Shown here: positions 31,320 through 36,658 of the stretch, piece after piece
Position numbering within the stretch: the stretch's first letter is position 1
Layout: each line of letters starts with the position of its first letter
Source: a virus
Length of the DNA stretch: 37,314 bases
IMG/VR virus record: IMGVR_UViG_3300035698_002993
Location: 1-37,314 of that record
Reading direction: 5' to 3' (one strand)
Program-made: the position numbers and the translations under genes
The notes under the pieces: model-generated
Database searches by the model: none
What the model saw: only the letters and a program-made list of their open reading frames with translations
Told to the model about the DNA's origin: nothing

Positions 31320-31666
31320 TTTCCCACCAGTTTCGATAACTCCAAATTCAAACTGTCTATTTCTATGCCAAGTTTGTCGTTTTTGAGTTTAGCCTTGTCA
31401 AAAATTACACGCTGTTCGGCTTCGAGTCTGGCCTTATCAGCGTTTAGGTGTTCAGCATTACACTCAACATCACAATAATCACCAGCCCGACAATCACTAC
31501 ATACGAAGTCGCCGTTACATTCAGGGTTCTCGCAAGCCCAATCATCGCAACTTGTGCATATCCCTTTGCTGCACAGCGGGCAAGTTCTCACATCTTCGCA
31601 GGGCTTCATATCTTCGCAAATATAACATAACTTTATTTCTGGTTCCGGCATTTCATCAATATCCAT
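31316..31666 (-). CDS. Cys-rich zinc protein with coiled-coil tail
   Basis: A 116-residue protein. Residues ~14-70 contain 14 Cys in CxxC-type pairs (CYICEDMKPCEDVRTCPLC; CTSCDDWACENPECNGDFVC; CSDC, CDVEC), enough for three zinc sites, as in RING/IBR- or LIM-like modules. The tail (~72-116) is a coiled coil. It looks like a protein-interaction scaffold; no enzyme motif. Confidence 0.62.
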   Translation of the reverse strand: MDIDEMPEPEIKLCYICEDMKPCEDVRTCPLCSKGICTSCDDWACENPECNGDFVCSDCRAGDYCDVECNAEHLNADKARLEAEQRVIFDKAKLKNDKLGIEIDSLNLELSKLVGK

Positions 31667-31677
31667 GATTTTAATCC

Positions 31678-31860
31678 TTAACTTGCGTTTTTAATTGCTT
31701 GTTCCATAAGTCGCTGTATTTTGTCAACTAACGGCTTGGCCTCTGAAAGACTAGCTTTATACATGAGTCTTGTTATTTTAACTGCCAAAATCTTTCTGTT
31801 GCCTTTTAATAATGAAGATATAATTTCAATCGCAAGTCCTGCTTTTTCTAGTTCACTCAT
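31678..31860 (-). CDS. Ribosomal L7/L12-C-terminal-domain-like small protein
   Basis: A 60-residue protein. GNRKILAVKITRLMYKASLS followed by EAKPLVDKIQRL is laid out like the L7/L12 CTD signature (K-I-x-x-I-K-x-x-R-x-x-T-x-L-x-L-x-E-A-K-x-x-V-x), a module reused in small bacterial proteins. It lacks the usual Gly residues (YKASLS instead of TGLGL), so the match is weak. It overlaps the MerR-like gene by four bases. Confidence 0.45.
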   Translation of the reverse strand: MSELEKAGLAIEIISSLLKGNRKILAVKITRLMYKASLSEAKPLVDKIQRLMEQAIKNAS

Positions 31861-32048
31861 TTCTTCCCCTTATTAAAATCTTTGACCAGTTTAATCACTT
31901 CTTTGCCGAATAAATTATATGAGCCAGCTTTGACGACAGGGGCAATCTTCCCGTCCTCCATTAGTCGCCGGACTCTGTAACAGACATCGTTTAATTTCAT
32001 GCCTAGCTGCTTTGCTATGTCGCCTGTTGTGTATAGTTTTTCAGCCAT
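31857..32048 (-). CDS. MerR/excisionase-like helix-turn-helix protein
   Basis: A 63-residue protein: LYTTGDIAKQLGMKLNDVCY then RVRRLMEDGKIAPVVKAGSY, ending FGKEVIKLVKDFNKG. This is the winged HTH of MerR/Xis (HTH_17) type. Such small proteins act as excisionases or regulators; with no integrase present, a regulator is more likely. It is coupled by ATGA and TAATG overlaps to its neighbours near the start of the early operon. Confidence 0.72.
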   Translation of the reverse strand: MAEKLYTTGDIAKQLGMKLNDVCYRVRRLMEDGKIAPVVKAGSYNLFGKEVIKLVKDFNKGKK

Positions 32049-32527
32049 TATTTTTGTCCTCGCCTTTTACATGTGGCTATTAACTGGCCTAGCTTCTGGT
32101 GGATTTCTGTGGCTTGGTCAAGGTCGAATGTTACAATAGCAGTATCTTCGTCATCGTCTAATGAAAACCTAATCCCTTCATCTCCGTATAATGCTACTGA
32201 CATCACCATATCGGGGTCTCTTTCCTGTTTTACTGTAAAATCTTCCAAGTCCTCGCTATTTCGTTTCAGGTCAACGAAGATGTTGCCGGAAACATGATTT
32301 AGGGTAGCTCTTTCACCCCCGAGTGAGCTCATAGACCTATTGCCACAATACCGTAGCCTGTCCTCCCAATCATTTATCATCAGGCCACTGCCCTTATCGG
32401 TATTGTCAGGCCCATAATCCCCATGCCTTAATTTAGGCTTATCAATATCAGCCAGTCTCTGCTCTGCTGATTTAATAGCTGCTCTGTGTTCTTCCATACT
32501 GTTTTCTAGTATTTCTCTTTCGTTCAT
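32048..32527 (-). CDS. Hypothetical acidic protein
   Basis: A 159-residue protein. A helical N-terminus (REILENSMEEHRAAIKSAEQ) is followed by a long mixed region with GEGIRFSLDDDEDTAIVTFD-like beta strands (about 115-135) and a helical end (ATEIHQKLGQLIATCKRRG). No family recognised. AAAGGAG precedes the ATG. Confidence 0.6.
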   Translation of the reverse strand: MNEREILENSMEEHRAAIKSAEQRLADIDKPKLRHGDYGPDNTDKGSGLMINDWEDRLRYCGNRSMSSLGGERATLNHVSGNIFVDLKRNSEDLEDFTVKQERDPDMVMSVALYGDEGIRFSLDDDEDTAIVTFDLDQATEIHQKLGQLIATCKRRGQK

Positions 32528-32621
32528 TCTGATTCTCCTTTAAAAGTCTATATGTTTTATAATTGTATTATTGTTTACGATGTCGGCTTTGTAAAGATAA
32601 TTCTTTAGAGATTTCTAAAAA

Positions 32622-32708
32622 GAGCAGGATAGTGTTATTTATAATTCCAAAAGGGGCGCTCCTTATCTTACTCCTTAAACCAACGCTACCCTCTTATCCT
32701 CCCTGCTC
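32622..32708 (-). repeat. Inverted repeat GAGCAGG / CCTGCTC, copy 2
   Basis: Arms at 32622-32628 and 32702-32708. On the - strand the 3' arm is followed by TTTTT, like the copy at 25456-25513. The 5' arm lies inside the end of the first early gene. Between 32528 and 32674 no gene was seen; a TTTAGA/TCTAAA mini-hairpin lies at 32605-32618. Confidence 0.55.
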
Positions 32709-32869
32709 CAAAGCGCTAAAGCTACACACTTTTCACCCATAGGCCGTTCTGTGACCTCTGATAACAGCCAGATACCGTAGCCAGTATCCGTCTGATATAT
32801 GTATCTACCTTCCCTATCATCCTTGACCCGCCTTCTAATCTCTATTATTACTTTACTTAATCGTTCCAT
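32675..32869 (-). CDS. First gene of the - strand operon, hypothetical
   Basis: A 64-residue protein (SKVIIEIRRRVKDDREGRYI...YGIWLLSEVTERPMGEKCVA), small alpha/beta, unrecognised. AAAGG lies five bases before the ATG. It directly follows a candidate promoter, so its mRNA would have a very short leader. Confidence 0.58.
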   Translation of the reverse strand: MERLSKVIIEIRRRVKDDREGRYIYQTDTGYGIWLLSEVTERPMGEKCVALALWSREDKRVALV

Positions 32870-32883
32870 AATAACCTTTCTAT

Positions 32884-32911
32884 ATACTAATGAATTACTA
32901 ATTTATGTCAA
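32884..32911 (-). promoter_or_regulatory. Leftward promoter of the - strand operon
   Basis: On the - strand: TTGACA (32911-32906), 16 bases, TAGTAT (32889-32884). Predicted start near 32877, close to the ribosome-binding site of the first gene. A TATATA three bases further gives an alternative with 19-base spacing. Confidence 0.5.
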
Positions 32912-32945
32912 TTAAGTATTTGTTCTAACTAAAGCATACTATCTA

Positions 32946-32966
32946 TTCGGCATTGTCCAAGCCGAA
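32946..32966. promoter_or_regulatory. Candidate operator palindrome TTCGGC-N9-GCCGAA
   Basis: Perfect 6-bp arms (32946-32951 and 32961-32966) lie between the leftward promoter and the rightward TTGACA at 32981, the position expected for a dimeric repressor site. Which protein binds is unknown. Confidence 0.5.
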
Positions 32967-32980
32967 CATGAAGTATTTCC

Positions 32981-33008
32981 TTGACATTGTAAAATTTTAT
33001 GCTACAAT
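32981..33008 (+). promoter_or_regulatory. Rightward promoter 1
   Basis: TTGACA (32981-32986), 16 bases, TACAAT (33003-33008) with an extended TG motif (TATGCTACAAT). Near consensus. Confidence 0.7.
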
Positions 33009-33045
33009 GCGGTTTAAAGGCTAAAAACAACGATTTATTCAAAAG

Positions 33046-33058
33046 TTGAGATTCTCAA
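33046..33058. promoter_or_regulatory. Candidate operator TTGAGA-T-TCTCAA
   Basis: A perfect 13-base dyad between two rightward promoters, ten bases upstream of the second -35. A plausible repressor or activator site; no direct evidence. Confidence 0.45.
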
Positions 33059-33067
33059 AGATTTTGC

Positions 33068-33096
33068 TTGCAATTTTGTGGGTATTATGGTATAAG
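33068..33096 (+). promoter_or_regulatory. Rightward promoter 2 (for small RNA)
   Basis: TTGCAA (33068-33073), 17 bases, TATAAG (33091-33096) with TGG directly before it. The start is expected near 33103, just ahead of the first pseudoknot arm. Confidence 0.55.
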
Positions 33097-33102
33097 TAAG
33101 TC

Positions 33103-33222
33103 ATGGATAGAATAAACATAGTCAAATACTTGGTTTGTGGAAAGCTAAACCCTTTCACTCTATCCATCACAAACCAATTAAATACGAAGTCCAGATGGTT
33201 ACCACTGTCTGGGCTTTTTTTT
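33103..33222 (+). ncRNA. Candidate ~120-nt small RNA with pseudoknot and terminator
   Basis: Stem 1: TGGATAGA (33104-33111) with TCTATCCA (33159-33166), 8 bp. Stem 2: TTGGTTTGTG (33130-33139) with CACAAACCAA (33168-33177), 10 bp. The arms interleave, so they form an H-type pseudoknot. A 5-bp hairpin GAAAG/CTTTC (33140-33144 and 33152-33156) sits in its loop. It ends in an intrinsic terminator. The region is also in frame with the next gene from an ATG at 33103 that has no ribosome-binding site; a leaderless peptide cannot be excluded but would have to read through the terminator. Confidence 0.65.
33187..33222 (+). terminator. Intrinsic (rho-independent) terminator
   Basis: AAGTCCAGA (33187-33195) pairs with TCTGGGCTT (33208-33216), nine pairs with one G-T, with an inner TGG-TTA-CCA hairpin. 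A run of eight T residues follows (33215-33222). Confidence 0.75.
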
Positions 33223-33237
33223 ACGTCTGGAGAAGAA

Positions 33238-33447
33238 ATGAAAGAATGTAAACAATGTAATAATGAGGGCACATACATACAAACAGGTGAGCCTTGTGCA
33301 TACTGTCACACAGGTAAACTCCAGGCCGAGAACGAGAGGTTATCGCAATTACTCAAAACAATATGGTTATCAAGGTTATCAAGGGGGAGTTCTATCCCTG
33401 CGAGTCTGATGTTTTTGAACAAACATACGAAAAGGCGGAATGAGTAA
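33238..33447 (+). CDS. Zinc-ribbon plus coiled-coil small protein
   Basis: A 69-residue protein starting MKECKQCNNEGTYIQTGEPC (CKQC...CAYC zinc ribbon), then KLQAENERLSQLLK, a coiled coil nearly identical to that of the gene at 22.2 kb. The last ~29 residues look less natural, and another frame there is more protein-like. Start chosen at the ATG after GGAG (five bases), not the in-frame ATG at 33103. It may normally end by shifting into the -1 frame. Confidence 0.55.
   Translation: MKECKQCNNEGTYIQTGEPCAYCHTGKLQAENERLSQLLKTIWLSRLSRGSSIPASLMFLNKHTKRRNE
33363..33443 (+). CDS. Possible 26-residue ORF in the -1 frame
   Basis: Reads MVIKVIKGEFYPCESDVFEQ then TYEKAE. The segment GEFYPCESDVFEQTYE is laid out like a short protein found in other phages, so this frame looks more real than the overlapping one. 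It lacks a clear ribosome-binding site. It could be a separate gene, the shifted end of the zinc-ribbon gene, or the effect of a single-base sequence error near 33350-33362. Confidence 0.35.
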   Translation: MVIKVIKGEFYPCESDVFEQTYEKAE

Positions 33448-33749
33448 AGACAATAGATTCAGAGTCCTGTTGTAGGATTATAGCCTTGCGAGGCAGACCA
33501 ACAGCCACGAGTCGGCATAGTAGGCTCAAATAGGTAACATTCTTAAGAGACGGATACACCCAAAACCGTCCCTGCAAAAGCAGTGGTTGGCACTCTCATT
33601 CCAGACCAGCTTGTTACCGGCGAAATAACGTTGAGAGACGGGTCGACTGCATACGGTCATTACGCTGGCAGTTGTCTTGTAGTCAAGCAAAGTATAGTTT
33701 GGCTTACAGGGTACTCCTGCGCCAGTATTATCTGGCAGAATGGTAACAC
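33448..33749. other. Unassigned 300-base stretch: short hairpins and one open frame without ATG
   Basis: No supported gene. Hairpins include CTGTTG/CAACAG (33467-33472 and 33499-33504) enclosing GCCT-TGCG-AGGC, GGTAACA/TGTTACC (33533-33539 and 33612-33618), CTGC-AAAA-GCAG, CTTG-TAGT-CAAG and GCCAG/CTGGC (33721-33725 and 33732-33736). One frame stays open from 33547 to a TAA at 33759 and reads like protein near its end (RDGSTAYGHYAGSCLVVKQS) but has no ATG; the best start would be a GTG at 33583. An 11-codon ORF (MSKDNRFRVLL) begins at 33440. It may be a broken gene, a structured RNA or an intron remnant. Confidence 0.4.
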
Positions 33750-34316
33750 ATGGCGGTAACTAAACTTAAAGGATTTAACCACAATAAGTGGTGTATAGTA
33801 TGTAAGAAACAAGCTAAATTAGATGTTCGGTTCAAGAGCCTTACTGGATACTACTGTAAGAAGTGTTATAAAAAATGGTGTACTAGAAGGAAATTAGAGA
33901 AAAAGAACGAACATGTCAAAAAACGACCATTTTCACCCAAAAGCAAAAACTCACTTAAAAGTAAACAAAAGACCGTAACTAAAAGAGTTTTAAATTTACG
34001 CCGAAGAGCAACACCTGCTGAACTCTGTTTTTTAAAGAAACTCAAAAAAGTGTGTCCGGTAAAATTTAAGTTCCAGCGAGGATTTATAAAAGGTGGCTAT
34101 TATGCTATTGTTGACTTCCATATCCCGTCAAGAAAGTTGTGTATTGAAATTGATGGTGGCTACCACGACAACCCTGAACAGCAGAAAAAGGACACAAGAA
34201 GGGATAATTGGCTTCGGGATAGACGCAAACAACGAGTTATCCGCATAACCAACCAACGAGCCTTTGATATTACCCCCGAAGAAGTGAAGGGGCTAATAGC
34301 AATAGTCCGCTTATAA
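33750..34316 (+). CDS. DUF559/Vsr-like endonuclease with N-terminal zinc ribbon
   Basis: A 188-residue protein. Residues ~15-45 contain CIVC ... CKKC, a zinc ribbon, followed by a very basic linker. The nuclease domain (~85-188) has RRATPAELCFLKKL, then KFQRGFIKGGYYAIVDFHIP and KLCIEIDGGYHDN, and the end RVIRITNQRAFDITPEEV. The AE..., VDF and EIDG acids are those of the DUF559/very-short-patch-like PD-(D/E)XK nucleases. Such enzymes can be homing or repair nucleases. No clear ribosome-binding site; it starts within the end of the open frame described just upstream. Confidence 0.75.
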   Translation: MAVTKLKGFNHNKWCIVCKKQAKLDVRFKSLTGYYCKKCYKKWCTRRKLEKKNEHVKKRPFSPKSKNSLKSKQKTVTKRVLNLRRRATPAELCFLKKLKKVCPVKFKFQRGFIKGGYYAIVDFHIPSRKLCIEIDGGYHDNPEQQKKDTRRDNWLRDRRKQRVIRITNQRAFDITPEEVKGLIAIVRL

Positions 34317-34353
34317 CGATTATACCACTTATTATAATTCTGAGGAATAGTTC

Positions 34354-34382
34354 TTGACATGCTAAGGAAAGTGTGCTAGCAT
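34354..34382 (+). promoter_or_regulatory. Promoter for a leaderless gene
   Basis: TTGACA (34354-34359), 17 bases, TAGCAT (34377-34382) with TGC before it, preceded by the shared AATAGTTC block. The start point should fall at about 34389, the A of the next gene's ATG. Confidence 0.62.
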
Positions 34383-34388
34383 ACAATC

Positions 34389-34613
34389 ATGGAAGATATA
34401 CTTGCTGAAAGATTGGTTTGTTTGAATGAGGCTTTAGTCGAGGCTGATACGGAGGCCACCGCTCTAATTCTTCTCATCGAGCAGCAAACCCCGCAGCAAA
34501 TAACACTCAAAACCGATCTTATGAACTCCCTGAGGGCTATCCGCAAGAAAATAACCAAGATAGTAACCCGAGATTTGATTTATATTAGAGATGGACTGGA
34601 AGACACAAAATAG
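34389..34613 (+). CDS. Helical small protein, probably leaderless
   Basis: A 74-residue all-helical protein (MEDILAERLVCLNEALVEAD ... TDLMNSLRAIRKKITKIVTR). No ribosome-binding site precedes it, but a strong promoter ends seven bases upstream of the ATG, so its mRNA is expected to begin at the start codon. Function unknown; promoter-proximal isolation hints at a regulator or early host-interaction protein. Confidence 0.6.
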   Translation: MEDILAERLVCLNEALVEADTEATALILLIEQQTPQQITLKTDLMNSLRAIRKKITKIVTRDLIYIRDGLEDTK

Positions 34614-34637
34614 CGACTAGCGAATCACCATAAAAAT

Positions 34638-34746
34638 ATCACGCTTTCCAGAATTGCGTTTAAAGACGGTTCGATGGCTAGGGCTATAACTTTTAAAAGT
34701 TAATATGAGAATGACTGGCAGCCGAAGCTACCAGCCATAGCGTGAT
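34638..34746. other. Structured intergenic region between convergent genes
   Basis: ATCACGCT (34638-34645) pairs with AGCGTGAT (34739-34746); ATGGCT (34674-34679) pairs with AGCCAT (34733-34738), which directly abuts it. Inside are a 14-base palindrome (AACTTTTAAAAGTT, 34688-34701) and a hairpin with a CGAA loop (34715-34722 and 34727-34734, one mismatch). The genes on both sides end here, so it may stop or stabilise both transcripts. No long T-run is present. Confidence 0.5.
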
Positions 34747-34748
34747 GA

Positions 34749-34964
34749 TTAGATTTGGAAGCCGTCTGGGTATTTTGTAGTTAGCGGGAGATAATCTTCT
34801 CCCGAAGACTTACCACAACCTTCGCATTTCATTTTAGGAATGACATTTTGATGGAAGTTTCCGTCATCGTAACCATTAGCAGTTCGATCCTTTCCGCAAT
34901 GCTCACATTCGTATATTGCAGTGAAATCTCGCCTGTGTTGCCATGTGATTGTTTTGATTTTCAT
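34749..34964 (-). CDS. Zinc-ribbon protein
   Basis: A 71-residue protein: IYECEHCGKDRTANGYD and MKCEGCGKSSGEDYLPL give two CxxCG pairs of one zinc ribbon; the N-terminus MKIKTITWQHRRDF is basic. The start overlaps the upstream RHH-like gene by four bases (ATGA). Function unknown. Confidence 0.62.
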   Translation of the reverse strand: MKIKTITWQHRRDFTAIYECEHCGKDRTANGYDDGNFHQNVIPKMKCEGCGKSSGEDYLPLTTKYPDGFQI

Positions 34965-35122
34965 AACACATCTATCCTTTCTCTTATAAACCTTTTAATT
35001 GTCGCGCTTAAAGATTCACGCTTTTCTGCTATTTTATCCATATAATCAACAATATCCCTATCCTCTACTTTGCGGATTCGGATAAAATGATAATGTTCGT
35101 GGGGCTTTAGTTTACGTTCCAT
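34961..35122 (-). CDS. Ribbon-helix-helix-like small protein
   Basis: A 53-residue protein (from MERKLKPHEHYHFIRIRKVE): a short strand (YHFIRIRKV) then two helices (DIVDYMDKIAEKR; LSATIKRFIRERI), the layout of CopG/Arc RHH DNA-binding proteins. It may repress nearby promoters. The ATG seven bases after AGAGGT was chosen over two earlier in-frame ATGs. Confidence 0.55.
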   Translation of the reverse strand: MERKLKPHEHYHFIRIRKVEDRDIVDYMDKIAEKRESLSATIKRFIRERIDVL

Positions 35123-35123
35123 T

Positions 35124-35345
35124 TTAAAACCTCTTCTTTCCATAATCACATAAAAACATACATTTAATTAGGCATACAAAGCCCGCTGCGATTGATTTAA
35201 ATAATGAGCGATTAGGTTTATAGCCTTTGCAATTATTCTGATGTTCACCAGAATTTACCATACCCCAAAACATGTCAGATTCACAAACTCGGAATGTTTT
35301 GGGTCTGAACTGCTTGCAATCACTACAACGTTTTTCTGTTTTCAT
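35124..35345 (-). CDS. Cys-rich protein with C-terminal membrane segment
   Basis: A 73-residue protein. The N-terminus has CSDCKQF ... CESDMFWGM ... NCKGYKPN (four Cys); the end has a hydrophobic stretch (SIAAGFVCLIKCMFLC). AAAGGA lies ten bases before the ATG. The longer frame upstream is an unlikely extension. Function unknown. Confidence 0.52.
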   Translation of the reverse strand: MKTEKRCSDCKQFRPKTFRVCESDMFWGMVNSGEHQNNCKGYKPNRSLFKSIAAGFVCLIKCMFLCDYGKKRF

Positions 35346-35423
35346 GGTTTTAGTTCCTTTATTAAATAAAATTAACATTTCGCCAGTAGGCAACACCCGC
35401 AAGTGCTGCCCGATGGAGGATGT

Positions 35424-35717
35424 TTAGTGATGTGGGCAGCTTCTGCAAGGACAGCTAAAGGGTGGGGGTTGGACAGGTTTAGCTGATGGCGAGCATAGCC
35501 TTTGCTGGACAAAGGCAATATCGCCCGAATCACAACCTTTAATCATCACATTAGCAATTTCATCGGGGTAATCTTTATCGGGTATCGTGCAATTCAGATA
35601 CAAAACAACCCACTTTTCAGTTTTGAGCCGGTTTCCCGAACCCCCTTTAAGCTCATATCCGCTTACAATATGGCTAAAAGAACCATCTACAATACTGACT
35701 TTATCTCCTACTTTCAT
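35424..35717 (-). CDS. SH3-like hypothetical protein
   Basis: A 97-residue protein starting MKVGDKVSIVDGSFSHIVSG, a KOW/SH3-style barrel beginning. The middle is beta-rich (WVVLYLNCTIPDKDYP); the end is Pro/Cys-rich (PPPFSCPCRSCPHH), a possible metal site. AAGGGG precedes the ATG by seven bases. Confidence 0.55.
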   Translation of the reverse strand: MKVGDKVSIVDGSFSHIVSGYELKGGSGNRLKTEKWVVLYLNCTIPDKDYPDEIANVMIKGCDSGDIAFVQQRLCSPSAKPVQPPPFSCPCRSCPHH

Positions 35718-35757
35718 AATAAAACCCCTTAAAATTAAACTCATTCATTTATATTGT

Positions 35758-35949
35758 TTACCAGCTTAATATCCTTGCGTTGTCAAGTAATTGTTCGGCG
35801 ATATTTTTGCTTATGTTGTGATATTCGGCGAATCTATTGACCGTTAAGAAGTTATTGAGATAGTCTAAATGTAAATCATGGTAATTATTATAACCACAAT
35901 CAACCATAATCGACCATAATGCCATTGACATATTAGCTGTTTCAATCAT
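35758..35949 (-). CDS. Helical small protein
   Basis: A 63-residue protein (MIETANMSMALWSIMVDCGY ... FAEYHNISKNIAEQLLDNAR). The second half resembles a helix-turn-helix (TVNRFAEYHNISKNIAEQLL). GGAG lies eight bases before the ATG. A 15-base leader repeat shared with the next gene precedes it. Confidence 0.5.
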   Translation of the reverse strand: MIETANMSMALWSIMVDCGYNNYHDLHLDYLNNFLTVNRFAEYHNISKNIAEQLLDNARILSW

Positions 35950-35966
35950 AATACACACTCCATAAA

Positions 35967-36201
35967 AAAGGTTATTGGTTAGTTATCTCATATTTACAAA
36001 ACTCATGTTATATTCTTTTGCTAAAAATCTTGCTGCTTTATTGGCATCATCAAATGTTTTGAATGTTCGACAGTCCAAAGGTGAAAATTTGACAGGTATA
36101 TCAGAGCTAACATAAAGCATTCGTTTTGCGGTGAAACCGTCTTTTGTTGGCTGTGCTACTATTGCTTTCATAATTCTAACTCCTTAAAAGGTTATTGGTT
36201 A
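35967..36201. repeat. 15-bp direct repeat in the leaders of two - strand genes
   Basis: AAAGGTTATTGGTTA occurs at 35967-35981 and 36187-36201, each just upstream of the ribosome-binding site of a - strand gene (starts at 35949 and 36171). Possible shared regulator-binding or initiation element. Confidence 0.7.
35983..36171 (-). CDS. Hypothetical protein, first gene of the right - strand block
   Basis: A 62-residue protein (MKAIVAQPTKDGFTAKRMLY ... TFDDANKAARFLAKEYNMSF) with a small alpha/beta pattern. AAGGAG precedes the ATG. It follows a consensus promoter by about 55 bases. Function unknown. Confidence 0.58.
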   Translation of the reverse strand: MKAIVAQPTKDGFTAKRMLYVSSDIPVKFSPLDCRTFKTFDDANKAARFLAKEYNMSFVNMR

Positions 36202-36232
36202 ACTTGTTATTCTTTACATCGACTACATCTAT

Positions 36233-36261
36233 AATATACGTTAAATAATCTTGTGTGTCAA
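36233..36261 (-). promoter_or_regulatory. Leftward promoter of right-arm - strand genes
   Basis: On the - strand: TTGACA (36261-36256), 17 bases, TATATT (36238-36233). Expected start near 36226, giving a ~55-base leader. Confidence 0.72.
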
Positions 36262-36292
36262 GCAATAAAGTTTAGAAAGTTCAAAATAGTTC

Positions 36293-36321
36293 TTGACAAA
36301 ATGACATTATTATGCTATGGT
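36293..36321 (+). promoter_or_regulatory. Rightward promoter, AATAGTTC-TTGACA family
   Basis: TTGACA (36293-36298), 17 bases, TATGGT (36316-36321), with TTATGC before the -10. It lies back to back with the leftward promoter. The next gene starts ~110 bases further; between is AT-rich sequence without a gene. Confidence 0.65.
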
Positions 36322-36436
36322 ATTAGTAACTATCCTGCTATAAGTGTGATATTGAGCAAATAAAGGGCATGAGAAATAGCAGTATAGCGTTAAAAAAAGA
36401 ATCCATAATCGGCAATAATTATTAAAATAAAATAAC

Positions 36437-36613
36437 ATGGCGGACAACAAAAAAGGATTTCCCAAATCAATGAGTATAAAAAGCTGGCAATGGTCAATAA
36501 AAACATACGAAGGTGAAGCAGAAACCGGCAATATAAACTACACTGAACCGCCTACAATGGACGAACACAAATTAATTTATGTGTCAAGTGTTATAAGTAG
36601 TAAAAGTTTATAA
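36437..36613 (+). CDS. Small hypothetical protein
   Basis: A 58-residue ORF (MADNKKGFPKSMSIKSWQWS ... NINYTEPPTMDEHKLIYVSS) of normal protein composition, downstream of a strong promoter. It has no clear ribosome-binding site (AT-rich leader). It is the only likely gene in the 36.2-36.8 kb gap. Function unknown. Confidence 0.5.
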   Translation: MADNKKGFPKSMSIKSWQWSIKTYEGEAETGNINYTEPPTMDEHKLIYVSSVISSKSL

Positions 36614-36629
36614 AATAACAATTTAGCTC

Positions 36630-36658
36630 TTGACATTTAGGCATTATTATGCTATATA
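36630..36658 (+). promoter_or_regulatory. Rightward promoter, TTTAGCTC-TTGACA family
   Basis: TTGACA (36630-36635), 17 bases, TATATA (36653-36658), with TTATGC before it. A third -35 of the same family (AATAGCTC-TTGACA, 36685-36690) follows, with a weak -10 near 36708. Confidence 0.7.

Noticed and set aside
33103-33237. N-terminal extension of the zinc-ribbon gene from the ATG at 33103
   Set aside because: No ribosome-binding site, the extension crosses an intrinsic terminator and pseudoknot, and a good start with GGAG exists at 33238. A leaderless start is possible but less likely.
33448-33749. Group I intron with homing nuclease
   Set aside because: A GAGAGACGGG segment loosely recalls the conserved R element, but no matching P7 partner, P/Q elements or clear exons were found; kept only as an open question.
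34660-34690. GGTTCGA motif suggesting a tRNA T-arm
   Set aside because: No flanking complementary T-stem, acceptor stem or anticodon arm could be built around it. No tRNA was convincing anywhere in the window.
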